DNA of 64,000 bases from Agelas oroides (Eukaryota; Porifera; Demospongiae; Agelasida; Agelasidae), in assembly GCA_949130485.1 (NCBI GenBank), contig OX422190.1:5370861-5434860 (forward strand), given 5' to 3'. Positions within the stretch are counted from its first letter, which is position 1. Each line of letters opens with the position of its first letter. Both the position numbers and the translations under genes were made by a program. Below are positions 34,790 to 45,082 of this stretch, one piece after another. The notes beneath the pieces were generated by a model. The model was given only the letters and a program-made list of their open reading frames with translations. It was not told the DNA's origin and made no database searches.

Positions 34790-37310
34790 CTTTACCCATA
34801 GTCCTCTCAGGCTGGGAAAGTAATGCTAAAACTTTGTGTGTGCATACACACTTTTGTTGGAATGTAATTTTGTTAATTTCTTTTTTTGTTTTGTTTGAGG
34901 CTAACCACACCTAAAGTGGAGAGAAAACGACTGGAATGCGAACGGTCAAATCAGCTTGTCCTGCTACAAACAAGCCATCAAGCTAACCCACTAGCTAATA
35001 TAGTGTGGATGCCTAGCTAGATTAGGGCAAAAGTTGAACATGGAACAGGGAATCAGAGTTAGGTGAACAATTAAGCTCCTAATGATAAGCATAGCCATTG
35101 CATGTAAAGCAAAGCTTGCTATTGCATGTACACTGTATGTCTAAAACCTGGAGGGTGCTAATCAGTGGAAATTGAAGCCACGGAGAGGCGAGTTTAGTGT
35201 TGACCAGCAAGGCAGAAGATGGCCATGCTACTATTGTGTATCTATATCTGAGTTGTGTAGGAGCAAAGAACACCACGGAAAGCCTACTGAGAGATGCCAG
35301 TGTTGTAAAGAAGTGCTGTTGCCATCAAAAGTGCTGTGGACGCATGGAATGTGCTGTAGTGCAGCAAGCCAGTAGCTAAGTGCACACTTCACTGAAGTGT
35401 CCAAGTGACTGGTAGCTCAGTGTGGCTGTGCTCCAGAGTTGTAAGTCGTGATGAAGTTTGTGCGTACTGAAATGTGAACAAATTGAATCATTACTTGGGT
35501 TGGCTTAAAATCAATTGCATATTCTCATCTTTATATAGCAAATGTAAATACCTTCATGTTAAGGTGGCACAGTCGTCCCTCGGCGGAGGTTAACGAAAAC
35601 ATAAACTTGGGTTACAGTCAGGACCAGGGTTACTCCTAGTTTCAGGGTTAGGGTTTGGTTTAGGGCAATCTTGCTTTGCCTAATTCTAAAAAGGGTTTTA
35701 GTAGCTCATTAATATATTCATGAACCCCAAATTGCCACTCGATGGACGCATCTACACGCTCACTGTAGGTAGCGTCCCAACCACCAATGTATCTCAAATC
35801 AATCTATGCCAGCTTTTGTTCAAAGCTACTCTCAAAGTCAGGCTAGACTCATGTTTGTCACTACTCTTGGAATGGACAACTTTGACTGCACCAAAATGAA
35901 TGCACATTTCGAAAAATTCACAGCTTGTCTACGGGAGGGGCTCATTCACGAGTGGAAGCAAGCATTACTAGCCCCACCTCTCCCCCTTATGTCGCTAAAC
36001 AACTCACGGCTCTGTTCCACACACAGCCACCGTTCAGCTCCCTTGTCTGTCAGACTGTAGCACAAACGATAAATTGCGTATTCTAGTTAAAGCCCAGCCC
36101 AGCACTCGAAGCACCTGGCCACGGTCACCAACTAGACTAGGCATACGGCCGCGAGACCTGGGCCTACTCAACAAATACAGTCTTGGCCACTGTGGCCTTT
36201 CTGCTGCTTCTAGACACAAGCTTGCTTTCACAAGCAGGCATCACGCACTACTCACAGCTACTGACACTACAGCACTCTACTAAACTCCTTCTCTTTTTTT
36301 TTTTTTTTTTTTTTTAAGTCGATCTAAGCTTATCTTCAAAGTTCCGAGCACCACATGAAGGGTGCCGCCAGGCCACATCTTAACTAACTTAATTATAAAC
36401 TGATTATTGGATGGCAATGCCGACAGGAAATGGGGAAAATCCCCAATTTTACGGACCGTGAACGGTTTGAGACTCCCAAAACGGACTGTGCGCTAAAAAT
36501 TTTAACAAGACAAAGAAGACTATCAACTTGGATTCCAGGTTTGTTGACCTTGAAAATACAGGGTACCGTGCCACCTTAAGTTAGCTAGTTTGGCCACTGT
36601 GTCACCGTAGGTCAAATTCATTGATGGCAAATGTTTGGCCCCATGCAATCACTGTGGATTAGCTCGTGACCTTAGCACTTGCACAGTAGATACTTCAATG
36701 ATAAATGTTTTAAGATATGTTAAACGTCAGTTAGCCCTCTCAGGCTGGGAAACGCTAAACACTGGGCATGTACATGCACTTTTGTGGCATTTCATACTAT
36801 TATATAATTCCACTTTGGGTGTAACTTCAAGGGTAACCACACCTTAGGTGGAAAGAAAATTGTGACTTGAATGCGGGTGGATAAACCAGCTTGTTCTATC
36901 TATTTACAAATTAAGTACCTAGTTTGGAAGTCTATAGAGCAATTGTGGAACAGGGAATTAAATCCAATTGATCAGCTGGTGTGTGTTTGCGGCTGTAACT
37001 ACATGGGGACAGGGAATCAGATCTAAGTGCAGAGTTATCCAGCTCTTACCAAAAACTATCACTCTACATGCAATAGCATTGCATGCTAAATACCTAGCTA
37101 CTTGGGAAGTACTCGCTGTGGATTAGTTCTCAGCCTTAGTGCTTGAACCGTAGATACTGCAACGATAACTGCTTCCAGCTGCCTGGTCAAAGTCGAGTAG
37201 GCTCTGTTAGCCTGAGAAAGACTAAATCACTTGCATGGCTCATCTCAACATTCATTCATTCATTACAATAATTTTTGTATTCTTTCCACTTGGGGTGTAA
37301 TTTTTTTAAG
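34790..37310 (+). repeat. three diverged copies of a low-copy segment
   Basis: CTCTCAGGCTGGGAAA followed by TGCACTTTTGTGG-like and AACCACACCT-TAGGTGGA-type sequence occurs at 34803-34980 and 36736-36900. A weaker copy lies at 37198-37310 (GTTAGCCTGAGAAAG to CACTTGGGGTGTAA). The DNA element at 35563-36575 separates the first two. Confidence 0.6.
35563..36575. mobile_element. 1.0-kb DNA element with GGTGGCAC ends and TTAA target
   Basis: TTAA at 35559-35562 and 36576-36579 flanks the ends GGTGGCAC and GTGCCACC. TTAA with a GG start fits Kolobok-like elements better than piggyBac, which begin CC. It contains a 22-T run at 36294-36315 and a short frame (35806-36060) I do not recognise. A partial related copy (CTTCAAAGTTCCACCCACCC, to TACCTTAAG) is at about 37321-37530. 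Confidence 0.75.
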
Positions 37311-37539
37311 TGTTAGAGGATTTCTTCAAAGTTCCACCCACCCACATGAAAGTGCCGTCAGGCCACTTTCAAAGGACCGCACGTCACATCAAAGGGACAC
37401 CTCCCCCTTGTTGATTCCGGTTGGCAATGCTGCCATGGGAAAATGTAAACGAGCTAATGAATTTAATAGCACCATCATGGTCACTAATATTAATTATTCA
37501 TGACCCAGAATCGGCCAATCCTACCTTAAGTTTAAAACC

Positions 37540-39160
37540 CTTTAACACCTGAATTTAATCACTTCAGGCATTTACATGCGCACCACAACTTCTGAGCTCT
37601 GTCCAAGTGCTCCAAGCAAAATAAGCAAACTCGTGACCCACTCATTAATAAGCACTGAGTCAGCTTTCATACTGCAAGCTACGGAAAGCTGGGCAGAGCC
37701 TGGGAACAAGGCTACAAGCACCCTTCCCTGTTAGAAATGAGCCCCTACAAGGTGTGAGTGGCAGACTGTCACACCGTGGATGGTCCCCCCTCAAAATCGG
37801 TCCCCCCGGACTGTCCGTAGCAGAATATTAGCAGCTACCATCACAGGTGTAATGATTACATATAGTATTATGGAAGGTACACTTGTATGTTTTCTGTATC
37901 GGAGTGGCTATCGCAACTGATAAATTGGTGGCAATGATTGCCACCAAATGACTATGGGTCGTGTAGGTGCCGGGTGAAAGCCGCATGTTAATTTTGTACT
38001 AAATAGGACAGAACATCCTCCGTCAACGGGAGGCTGTCTTTTCACCCAATCCCATGTGGTACCGCCCTAATTGGTCATGTGACTTCCGGTGTAACTTACA
38101 TGGCCTGCAGTACAGTCAAGTCACTAGCGCTCTTGTCAGTTGCCTACGTCAGTCTCGCGGTGGACCTAGGCTAGACTCTTGCAGCATGGAACTACGTAGT
38201 TAGATAACTTCTTTCAGCGTTAGTACATGACGTTATGATTATGTTCTTTGCTAAAGTAGCCTGCCTGCATAAAGAATAAGGCTGATATTACTTGTTTTAT
38301 TGGTTAAGTTTTACTGTAAGTTGTTCAGCTGAAATTCAACTATGCAAGTTGATGCAAAACAGAACTGATTGTAAAAATTTGACCATGGAATACTTACAAA
38401 AAAATAACATCCTCATACCCAGGCCTTCGGCATGCATTAGTTTCTTGCAGTATGCCTGACAAGCACCGGAGTAAGAAGGACTGAGGCTAACAAAAATTGA
38501 CTATGTACAAAAATGACTACATACAACACGACAGCATTGAGTTCTTGCATATAAGCATCATATTTCTTAATCTGCAAAGAGAAATACAGAAAAAAGTTCC
38601 CTACACTGCAAAAGCAAGTTGGTTGTTTTAACCACAGAGTGGTTACCCTGGTTGCAGACAAGCTGGAGAGACAGTGGTTATGAGAGGTTTGCTTTGATAT
38701 GGAAGTCTAATTGCATAAGGCAACCCAAGATGCAGCTGCCCAGTTCCTCTTACAACCACAATACACTAACAACCTTCAGAACATCTGTGAGGGAATCACC
38801 TGCTTGCATTAGGAGCATGAAAGGTCCTTGCTACAACTTTGAAGTGCATTTGTTGTGACTCATTCAGGTTTGCCAGGTTTGGTGATTGGCCTACAAGTCA
38901 CAATATTTTCTAACAAGCTACTACCCACCACTTCTTCTGCTACGTACTGTGGCCAGCATCCCCTTGTACCTTACTCAATTAACTCACAGGTTCTTTTATC
39001 AAAGCTGTCCTTCATGTTACGAATGGAATTAAAGGGGAATGCAGAGATGCCTGCAGAAAGTGAGGCCAGTGTCTCTTGTTTACCATGTGGGACATATTTA
39101 GCCAACTCCGGGCTAGAATCAACGTTAAAATATTATTGTAAAGAAAAGAAAGATTATTAA
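37540..39160. other. no gene recognised
   Basis: Starts with AAAACCCTTTAACACCTG and a CCTGAA...TTCAGG inverted pair that resembles a piggyBac-like end. No coding domain was found before the RTK-C exons. Confidence 0.4.
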
Positions 39161-39162
39161 AA

Positions 39163-39272
39163 TGAAAAGAGATGTGGGGATGGCATGCCAAAGAATAATA
39201 CAAACAAGGAAGGGAGGATATATAAATGAAGGTTAATATACAAAGCCTTATCCATCCCTACATCCTTTCACA
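39163..39272. mobile_element. degenerate GATGTAGGGATGG MITE
   Basis: AAAAGAGATGTGGGGATGGC at the left and CCATCCCTACATCCTTT at the right, with interior order matching 4703-4807 (GCATGCCAAAGAAT, ACAAACAAGGAAGGG). It lies about 90 bp before an RTK stalk exon. Confidence 0.75.
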
Positions 39273-39357
39273 ATAGAGTAAAGATGTAGTGATGGGGGCT
39301 ATGTATATATTGGTGTATTGTGCTATAATGCCATGTTATATGTTTTCGTCTCCACAG

Positions 39358-39686
39358 CATCAACTCTTGAAGAAACCAACTCTCCCCCAACAACCTCTTC
39401 TCCCCAGACTATTGGAACAACCTCTCCTCCCCAGACTGTTGGAACAATCTCTCCTCCCCAGACTGTTGGAACAATCTCTCCTCCCCAGACTGTTGGAACA
39501 ACCTCTCCTCCCCAGACTGTTGGAACAACCTCTTCTCCCCAGACTGTTGGAGCAACCTCTCCTCCCCAGACCATTGGAACAATTACCAAAAATGGAACTG
39601 CCCCAGTCAGCAGCAACATACAACCCACACAATTGGATAAAACATTTGGGGTAACACATCCAATTTGTGTACCAAGGTACCATTAA
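39358..39686 (+). pseudogene. RTK-C first stalk exon, ends without a TM segment
   Basis: After the acceptor CGTCTCCACAG, phase 1, the frame runs STLEETNSPPTTSSPQ and about seven 9-residue units (SPPQTVGTT-like). The sequence then leaves the paralogous path: in place of the TM it reads QPTQLDKTFGVTHPICVPRY and stops. GTAACA at 39651 would be a phase-0 donor and GTACCA at 39677 a phase-2 donor, neither compatible with the phase-1 acceptor of the next exon. It may be a broken duplicate, or a soluble alternative ending. A matching piece lies at 44268-44340. Confidence 0.6.
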
Positions 39687-40081
39687 TATTTCAGCATCAC
39701 TTCAAATTTTTGTGCTTTGTCTTTTTTTCCCATGTGATATGTTATGTTGTGCATTTTCTATTCACAGCATCAACCCCTGAAGAAACTTCACCACCCCACA
39801 CTGTTGGAACAATCTCTCCTCCCCAGACTCTTGGAACAATCTCTCCTCCCCAGACTGTTGGAACAATCTCTCCTCCCCAGACTGTTGGAACAACCTCTCC
39901 TCCCCAGACTGTTGGAACAATCTCTCCTCCCCAGACTCTTGGAACAATCTCTCCTCCCCAGACTGTTGGAACAACCTCTCCTCCCCAGACTGTTGGAACA
40001 ATCTCTCCTCCCCAGACTCTTGGAACAATCTCTCCTCCCCAGACTGTTGGAACAACGTCTCCTCCCCAGACTGTTGGAGAA
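39384..40081 (+). repeat. 27-bp coding minisatellite in the two RTK-C stalk exons
   Basis: Units of ACAACCTCTCCTCCCCAGAC plus TGTTGGA. About 7 units fill 39395-39585 and 11 units fill 39785-40081. In the second array units differ as TVGTI, TLGTI and TVGTT, and the order TVGTI-TLGTI-TVGTT repeats, an 81-bp higher-order unit. Confidence 0.92.
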
Positions 40082-40771
40082 GTTACCACAACTGGAACTG
40101 TCCCAGTCAGCAGCAGCACACAACCCACCAATAATCCCCCAAGTGATGGAGCAACTACCACATCAATCATCATAGTAGTAGCTGTTGTGATCATACTTGT
40201 TGTCATTGTAGTTGGAGTTGTCATTCTTGTGATCCTCCTTAGGGCCAAGAAGAGGAAGCAAAAGTTAGTACTTAGCCAGCTTCAGAATGTAACAGTTGAA
40301 AAGGAAGATAGTGAATTGAAATTAAAGGAAGAAACCACTAGGAAGGAGGACAGCGAGCAGCCACTGTATGCAGTAGTGCAGAAAAAGGTACCACCAAGTA
40401 TACCATGTAAGTCAGAAGATGTCGAGTATTTGAACCAAAACTGCACTCTGAGTGAGTACAAACTGGTACCAGCTGATTGTGAGTATGCTTTCCCTACAAA
40501 GTTCCCCACAGTTGTTAGCCTCTCAAATCCCATGTTTGAAGAAATGGAGTCCAACCCTATGTATCAGAGTATGGACCGACGCCATGATCCTCCCTGTACC
40601 ACAAATGTGCTGCAAGGAAATGACGTTTACACTGTGCCAGATATCATCAGCTCACATACAGTTGAGACACAAAGTGGGATCCATGAGAAAGTGTACAGCA
40701 AGCCAATCACAGATGCAGCTGGAAATCCCAGTGATTCTGAACATTTGCAGCCTTATGCACCTATTCACTGA
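39768..40771 (+). CDS. RTK-C second stalk exon with TM and juxtamembrane region
   Basis: Acceptor CTATTCACAG in phase 1 is followed by an open frame to TGA at 40769-40771. It has 11 units of the 9-residue repeat, the linker VPVSSSTQPTNNPPSDGATT, the TM (SIIIVVAVVIILVVIVVG), basic RAKKRKQK and a juxtamembrane tail with QPLYAVV, EYLNQN, EYKLVP, NPMYQS, DVYTVPD and EKVYSKP. The stop comes after LQPYAPIH, just where RTK-A continues into its kinase (LHPYTPIYTLPITVPKKGK). The kinase part is found 1.9 kb downstream, separated by an inserted DNA element, and is itself broken. Confidence 0.78.
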
Positions 40772-41520
40772 AATGGTGGGCACGCAGCTATCACACTGTC
40801 AGCTGCTCACATTAAATTCCCATGGTGGATTGTCATAGTACTGCCTTAATAATTTGTGTCAATACAGATGTTGATGGTGTGTGTGTGTGTGTGCATGTGT
40901 GCGTCCATGTAAGAGAATCCAGCACCATTGTTGGCGTGACAGCTTCTCTGCCTTCTGCTTCAAGATTCTGATCAAGGTTCAGCTGTCTGTGCCATGAAGC
41001 TACTTTTGCCTTGCCTTTTCCATGTAACCCCCCTTCTGAAAATCCTGGCTACAGGCCTGACTTGTGCTTTCAACAACAAAGCGACTACACAAATGCAGAC
41101 AAGTTTTAGTGCCACTATCAGATCACCAAAAAATTGTGGACTAGTATATTATGTATTCCTCTCCAAACATTAGGAGATAGCTGCAAACAACAAACCTTCT
41201 AGCAACCTTCTTGGAGCCAAAGTATAGACAGCTTATTTGAAGACAAACAAGTATTCGGTGTATGTTCCAATTCTCACTTCCAGCGTTAGGCATCCCATGA
41301 CATATCTGTTGCCCTGTGATCTCTAGCTGCATGTGCTGCTGTATCTGGATGTGGCTTGCAATTCCATCATTTGTTCACTTTGCAACGTGATAGCATTGTC
41401 AGAGGTCCGTAATTATGTATAGTCTGTTGAGTAATCTCAAAACATCATGTGAATGTATTCAGTGATTGGCCCCTTGCCTTGACTTGCCGTGCATGAATGT
41501 ATCAGAGAGTCAGTAGACTC
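40772..41520. other. no gene recognised; GT microsatellite
   Basis: A TG dinucleotide run is at about 40877-40895. The segment separates RTK-C juxtamembrane coding sequence from the inserted DNA element; no coding domain was seen. Confidence 0.5.
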
Positions 41521-41523
41521 TCT

Positions 41524-42619
41524 ATGTAGGGATGGCACTGACACGCAACAAATGCAATACTTAAGCAAACGCCGTATAACTTCACCACAAACACGCTAAA
41601 AGCTTATTTAAGCGCCCAGGCTTCCTCTTTGAGTGCCTTTGTGATCAGCAAGACTCATACAAGTGGCCAAAAGCCACACAGAAGACAGCTAAACACAAAA
41701 GTGTGCGCTAGCAAAAGTGCCATTTTTCCTTTCTTCGTTACGACTTTTGTTCAAACAACAATAACTCAAAAACGGTTCAAGCACTCACCGTAATTTTAGC
41801 ACGAAACTGATGCTTACCACAGCGCGGAGCTCTACGATCACTCAGCGTCTTCATAGCTTCAAATTCAACCTGGTCAACAAAAGCCATTCACAACACTCCG
41901 AGGCTGCTGTGCGTTGATTAGGACGCCATTTTCTAATTGTGTACGCATGCGCACACGAAGTCTCGTTCCCAGACCAAAGACCACGGTCATTGGTCTGGGA
42001 ACGAGACTAGTACACAAGCGAAATCGCCAGCGGGCAGTACGCATGGCTGTCACTGTCTTTTCCTTTCCGCCGGCATTGGGCAAGGCTTATGAACACTATG
42101 TAGGTAAGGCGCTGCATTCAGCTGCGTACTTGTAGCTACACTAAAAATAGCCTACCCACAGCTTTATTGAACTGTAAAGCTAGGATGGTCAGTTGTCAGT
42201 ATGATAGTAGTTTCTGTGCTGCAGCTGGTCAGGTTGACGTCATGTGATTGACAACTGAAATTGGTTTCACAAAGTTTGGTAGGAAGAGTGGTTGGCCCTT
42301 CATCAGGTTCTAGCTGGCTATATTACACATAATTATTTAATACATGCCTGGAACCACTACTAAACTGTCAACACCATTTCAAGTTCTGGTGTTGTGATTA
42401 CACTTGAAATAGGCTTAGGTCTAACTGTAACTGAGATTAGCATCAAAGAAGTACAGAAACAAAACTTAAAAACATTAAAAATTTAAAAAGATGTAGGCAT
42501 GGCATGCCAAAAAGTGAAAACGATGTAGGGATGGGGCTTTGCCAATGTCGACCTTTGCTTTCATGCATTATCCCTACCTTGTTTGCCTACTTTTTGGCAT
42601 GCCATCCCTACATCTTTTT
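41524..42619. mobile_element. GATGTAGGGATGG-family DNA element, inverted copy between RTK-C TM and kinase parts
   Basis: ATGTAGGGATGG at 41524-41535 and CCATCCCTACATC at 42602-42614 are the ends. Interior order is the reverse complement of 5144-6124, including the AAAATGGCGTCC start-codon context (minus strand, about 41935) and fold-back 41960-42007. An extra hairpin end at 42483-42513 shows nested insertion. On the minus strand a 33-codon frame (MAFVDQVEFEAMKTLSDRRA...) runs into a GTGAGT donor. Confidence 0.75.
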
Positions 42620-42644
42620 ACATTTTTAATTCTTGTATTTGTAG

Positions 42645-43390
42645 GGTCCCCATCAATCTGCCAAAGAGTAAGAAAGTGCTACTAAAAGTCTTTGGTAGCA
42701 ACATTCGAGAGATTCGTGAGCTTGGAATGGGGCATTTTGGCAAGGTTATTCTAGCTGAGACAGTTGGTCTGAGTGCAAAAGATCTGAGGTTGAAAGAATC
42801 AGATGATGACAAGAGCAAGTCAATGTTAGTAGCTGTGAAAGAGCTCAAACCCAGTGCCTAAGTACTACTAAAGAAGCTTTTGAGAAAGAGGTCAATTTTA
42901 TGTCAAGATTGACTGACAAAAAATGTCATTCGTATACTTGGAATCTGCTATATATGAGGACACCCCTTTCATTATGATGGAGTACATGGAGAATGGAGAC
43001 CTCAACCAGTACCTTCAAAAGTTCAAAGCACTGGGCATGACTGATTCAGAACCACAAGGTCAGATTACAACCAGCACCTTGGTTCATATATCCACACAGA
43101 TTGCTAGCGCTATGAAGTACCTTGCATCACACAACTTTGTACACTGATGTGTGGGCATTATGTGGGAAATCTTCACTCTTGCAAAGGAACAACCATACAA
43201 TGACATGTCAGATAAGCAGGTCATTGAGGATGCACTCAAAGGTAAGAATCACACAATATTGGCTAGACCAGACATGTGCCCACTCAAAGTGTATAAAACC
43301 ATGCTAAAATGCTGGAAACACAACTCCAAGCAGTGGGTAACATTTGAGGAACTTTTTCAGCTGCTCACCTCTATTCGCCAGGATGTTTAG
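42645..43390 (+). pseudogene. RTK-C kinase domain, frameshifted and missing the catalytic loop
   Basis: Follows an acceptor-like TTGTATTTGTAG, then PKSKKVLLKVFGSNIREIRE and the loop LGMGHFGKV with VAVKELK. A frameshift breaks it at about 42860, another follows near 42945 (ILGICY), and the frame resumes at MMEYMENGDLNQYLQKF. At HNFVH the sequence jumps straight to DVWALCG/MWEIFTLAKEQPY: HRD, DFG and the activation segment are deleted (about 170 bp compared with RTK-A). The C-lobe end continues to TSIRQDV and TAG. No active kinase is possible. Confidence 0.9.
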
Positions 43391-43499
43391 TTTTGTATAA
43401 CCCCATGATTGTATCACCTTCTAGATAGTTCCTACTGTATTTACCCTCTTGATAGTTGTGTGTCCATACAGATGTTAAATTTTTATTTTCTAGTATCAT

Positions 43500-43562
43500 T
43501 GGATGAACTCCAAGCAGCAAGCAACATTTGAGCAACTCTTTCAGCTGTTCACCTCCATTTAG
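43500..43562 (+). pseudogene. second remnant of the RTK kinase C-terminus
   Basis: About 60 bp after a TTTCTAG acceptor-like site encode SKQQATFEQLFQLFTSI and TAG, matching the last residues of RTK-A (QRATFEQLFQLLTSV). It directly follows the C-terminus of the RTK-C kinase, so the 3' end was duplicated. Confidence 0.75.
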
Positions 43563-44267
43563 TCTTGTATTGTATTACTTATCACTCCATGATATAGTGT
43601 TGCTTTTTTGTATCACATTCATATTTCTGTACTTTGATCTTTTATATTTTGGTAATCAACATGAACAAACATACCTGACTAGCCACCAAAATGAATGAGA
43701 ATTGGCCATGTTTTGGAACCAGAGAACTTGATCTCTTAGGAACACTGCACGTATAGGACTTTCTGTGTGCATTCACTTTTTACAGCTGTCGTGAGATTTG
43801 TGTGGGTCTCAGTTGAATTTATAACTTGAGCTGCAAAAGGTGTATAAGATACAGGCATTATATGTTGAACCCTGGCAAAGTACCTTTAGAACTCTGCATG
43901 GGTACACACGGTTGCTCACATATGTGCTACAAGCAACCATGGCTACTTCAGATGGTGTTAGGATGGTAGTAGATTGGATTGACTTGGTTGTGCCACATAC
44001 AAGGACACAAAACAGAAATGTGAGCTGACAGAGATTAATGGTGCCATGTTTGATGTAACCTGGTCTGTCACCTTTGAAAATGTTTATATAATAAATCACT
44101 AAGTCACTTGTTGCATACACACGCATGCATGGGTAAGTGCTCTCTCTGCCTAGTTCATAATTTTATCTCAACACTTGAGTCACTTTGAGTGTCAAACTGT
44201 TTCCTCTGGGATTGAAATAGGATACACCGCCAGGCTTCACCTGTTTTGTGTATTCTCTTCACTCATT

Positions 44268-44340
44268 TGCACACAATTGGATAAACATTTGGGGTAGCAC
44301 ACTAGTTACATCCAATTTGTGTACTAAGGTACTGTAAATC
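44268..44340 (+). pseudogene. remnant of RTK-C-type stalk end
   Basis: ACACAATTGGATAAACATTT and CATCCAATTTGTGTAC match 39630-39690 of RTK-C. It lies just upstream of the next stalk exon, as in RTK-C, so RTK-C and RTK-D share this two-exon arrangement by duplication. Confidence 0.7.
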
Positions 44341-44392
44341 TTTCAATATCACATCAAAATTCTGTGCTTTGTCTTTCCATATGAAATGCTAT

Positions 44393-45055
44393 CAGTGGCG
44401 GATTTAGGGGGGGTAAGGGGGGTGCAAATGCACCCCCCTTTGGCGGCTAGTAATGTATTTTGCGTACATAACTGCACGAGTCCATCAAATGATTATGCAG
44501 CAGTGGCATGTAGCAACAACAACCAGGCACAGCTACACACTCACATATCAGTTCCTTACTGATCTCCAGACGTTTGACTAGGCCTAGAGTTGCTTCGAGA
44601 TATTCAGTTCGGCCCGAGGGGTCCGCCACGGCGCGCCTCGGCGTACGAGATTTCGAAATCCACTGGATTTGACGTGGATTTCGGATTTCAGAGTGGATTT
44701 CTGGATTTCACAGTGGATTTCTGGATTTCAGTTTGGATTTCTGCCGACAGGTTTCTTTTTGTATGTTCTTGGATATTTTAGTTGTAGTTCCCAGCTTAGC
44801 AAAAATTTTTAGCTAGTTGTAGTTTTGGTTAACTAAATTTTAAAAAGGCCATACTGAAATGTATTTAGTTAAAGTTATAGTTAACTAAAACAACACCGTC
44901 GGACAGTGTACGAGATTTCTTTTGTGACGGACCCCTCGGTTCGGCCTTCCAGCTATATTTTATTTTATTGCGTTTACGTGACCGAAAGTGGGCGTGGCAA
45001 CCCCCAAAATTTCGGTGACTCAACCCCCCTTTCTAAATTTCTAGATCCGCCACTG
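44393..45055. mobile_element. hAT-like non-autonomous element, 663 bp, 5-bp target duplication, next to the RTK-D acceptor
   Basis: The ends are CAGTGGCGGATTTAG (44393-44407) and CTAGATCCGCCACTG (45041-45055), flanked by GCTAT on both sides (44388-44392, 45056-45060). Relative to RTK-C the intron sequence is split exactly here (ATGCTAT / GCTATGTTGTGCATTTTC). Inside is a second inverted pair (CGGCCCGAGGGGTCCGCC against GGACCCCTCGGTTCGGCC) and a short GGATTTCTGGATTTCA tandem repeat. It ends 27 bp before the exon at 45083, so it may hold or disturb the branch point. Confidence 0.85.
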
Positions 45056-45082
45056 GCTATGTTGTGCATTTTCTATCCACAG

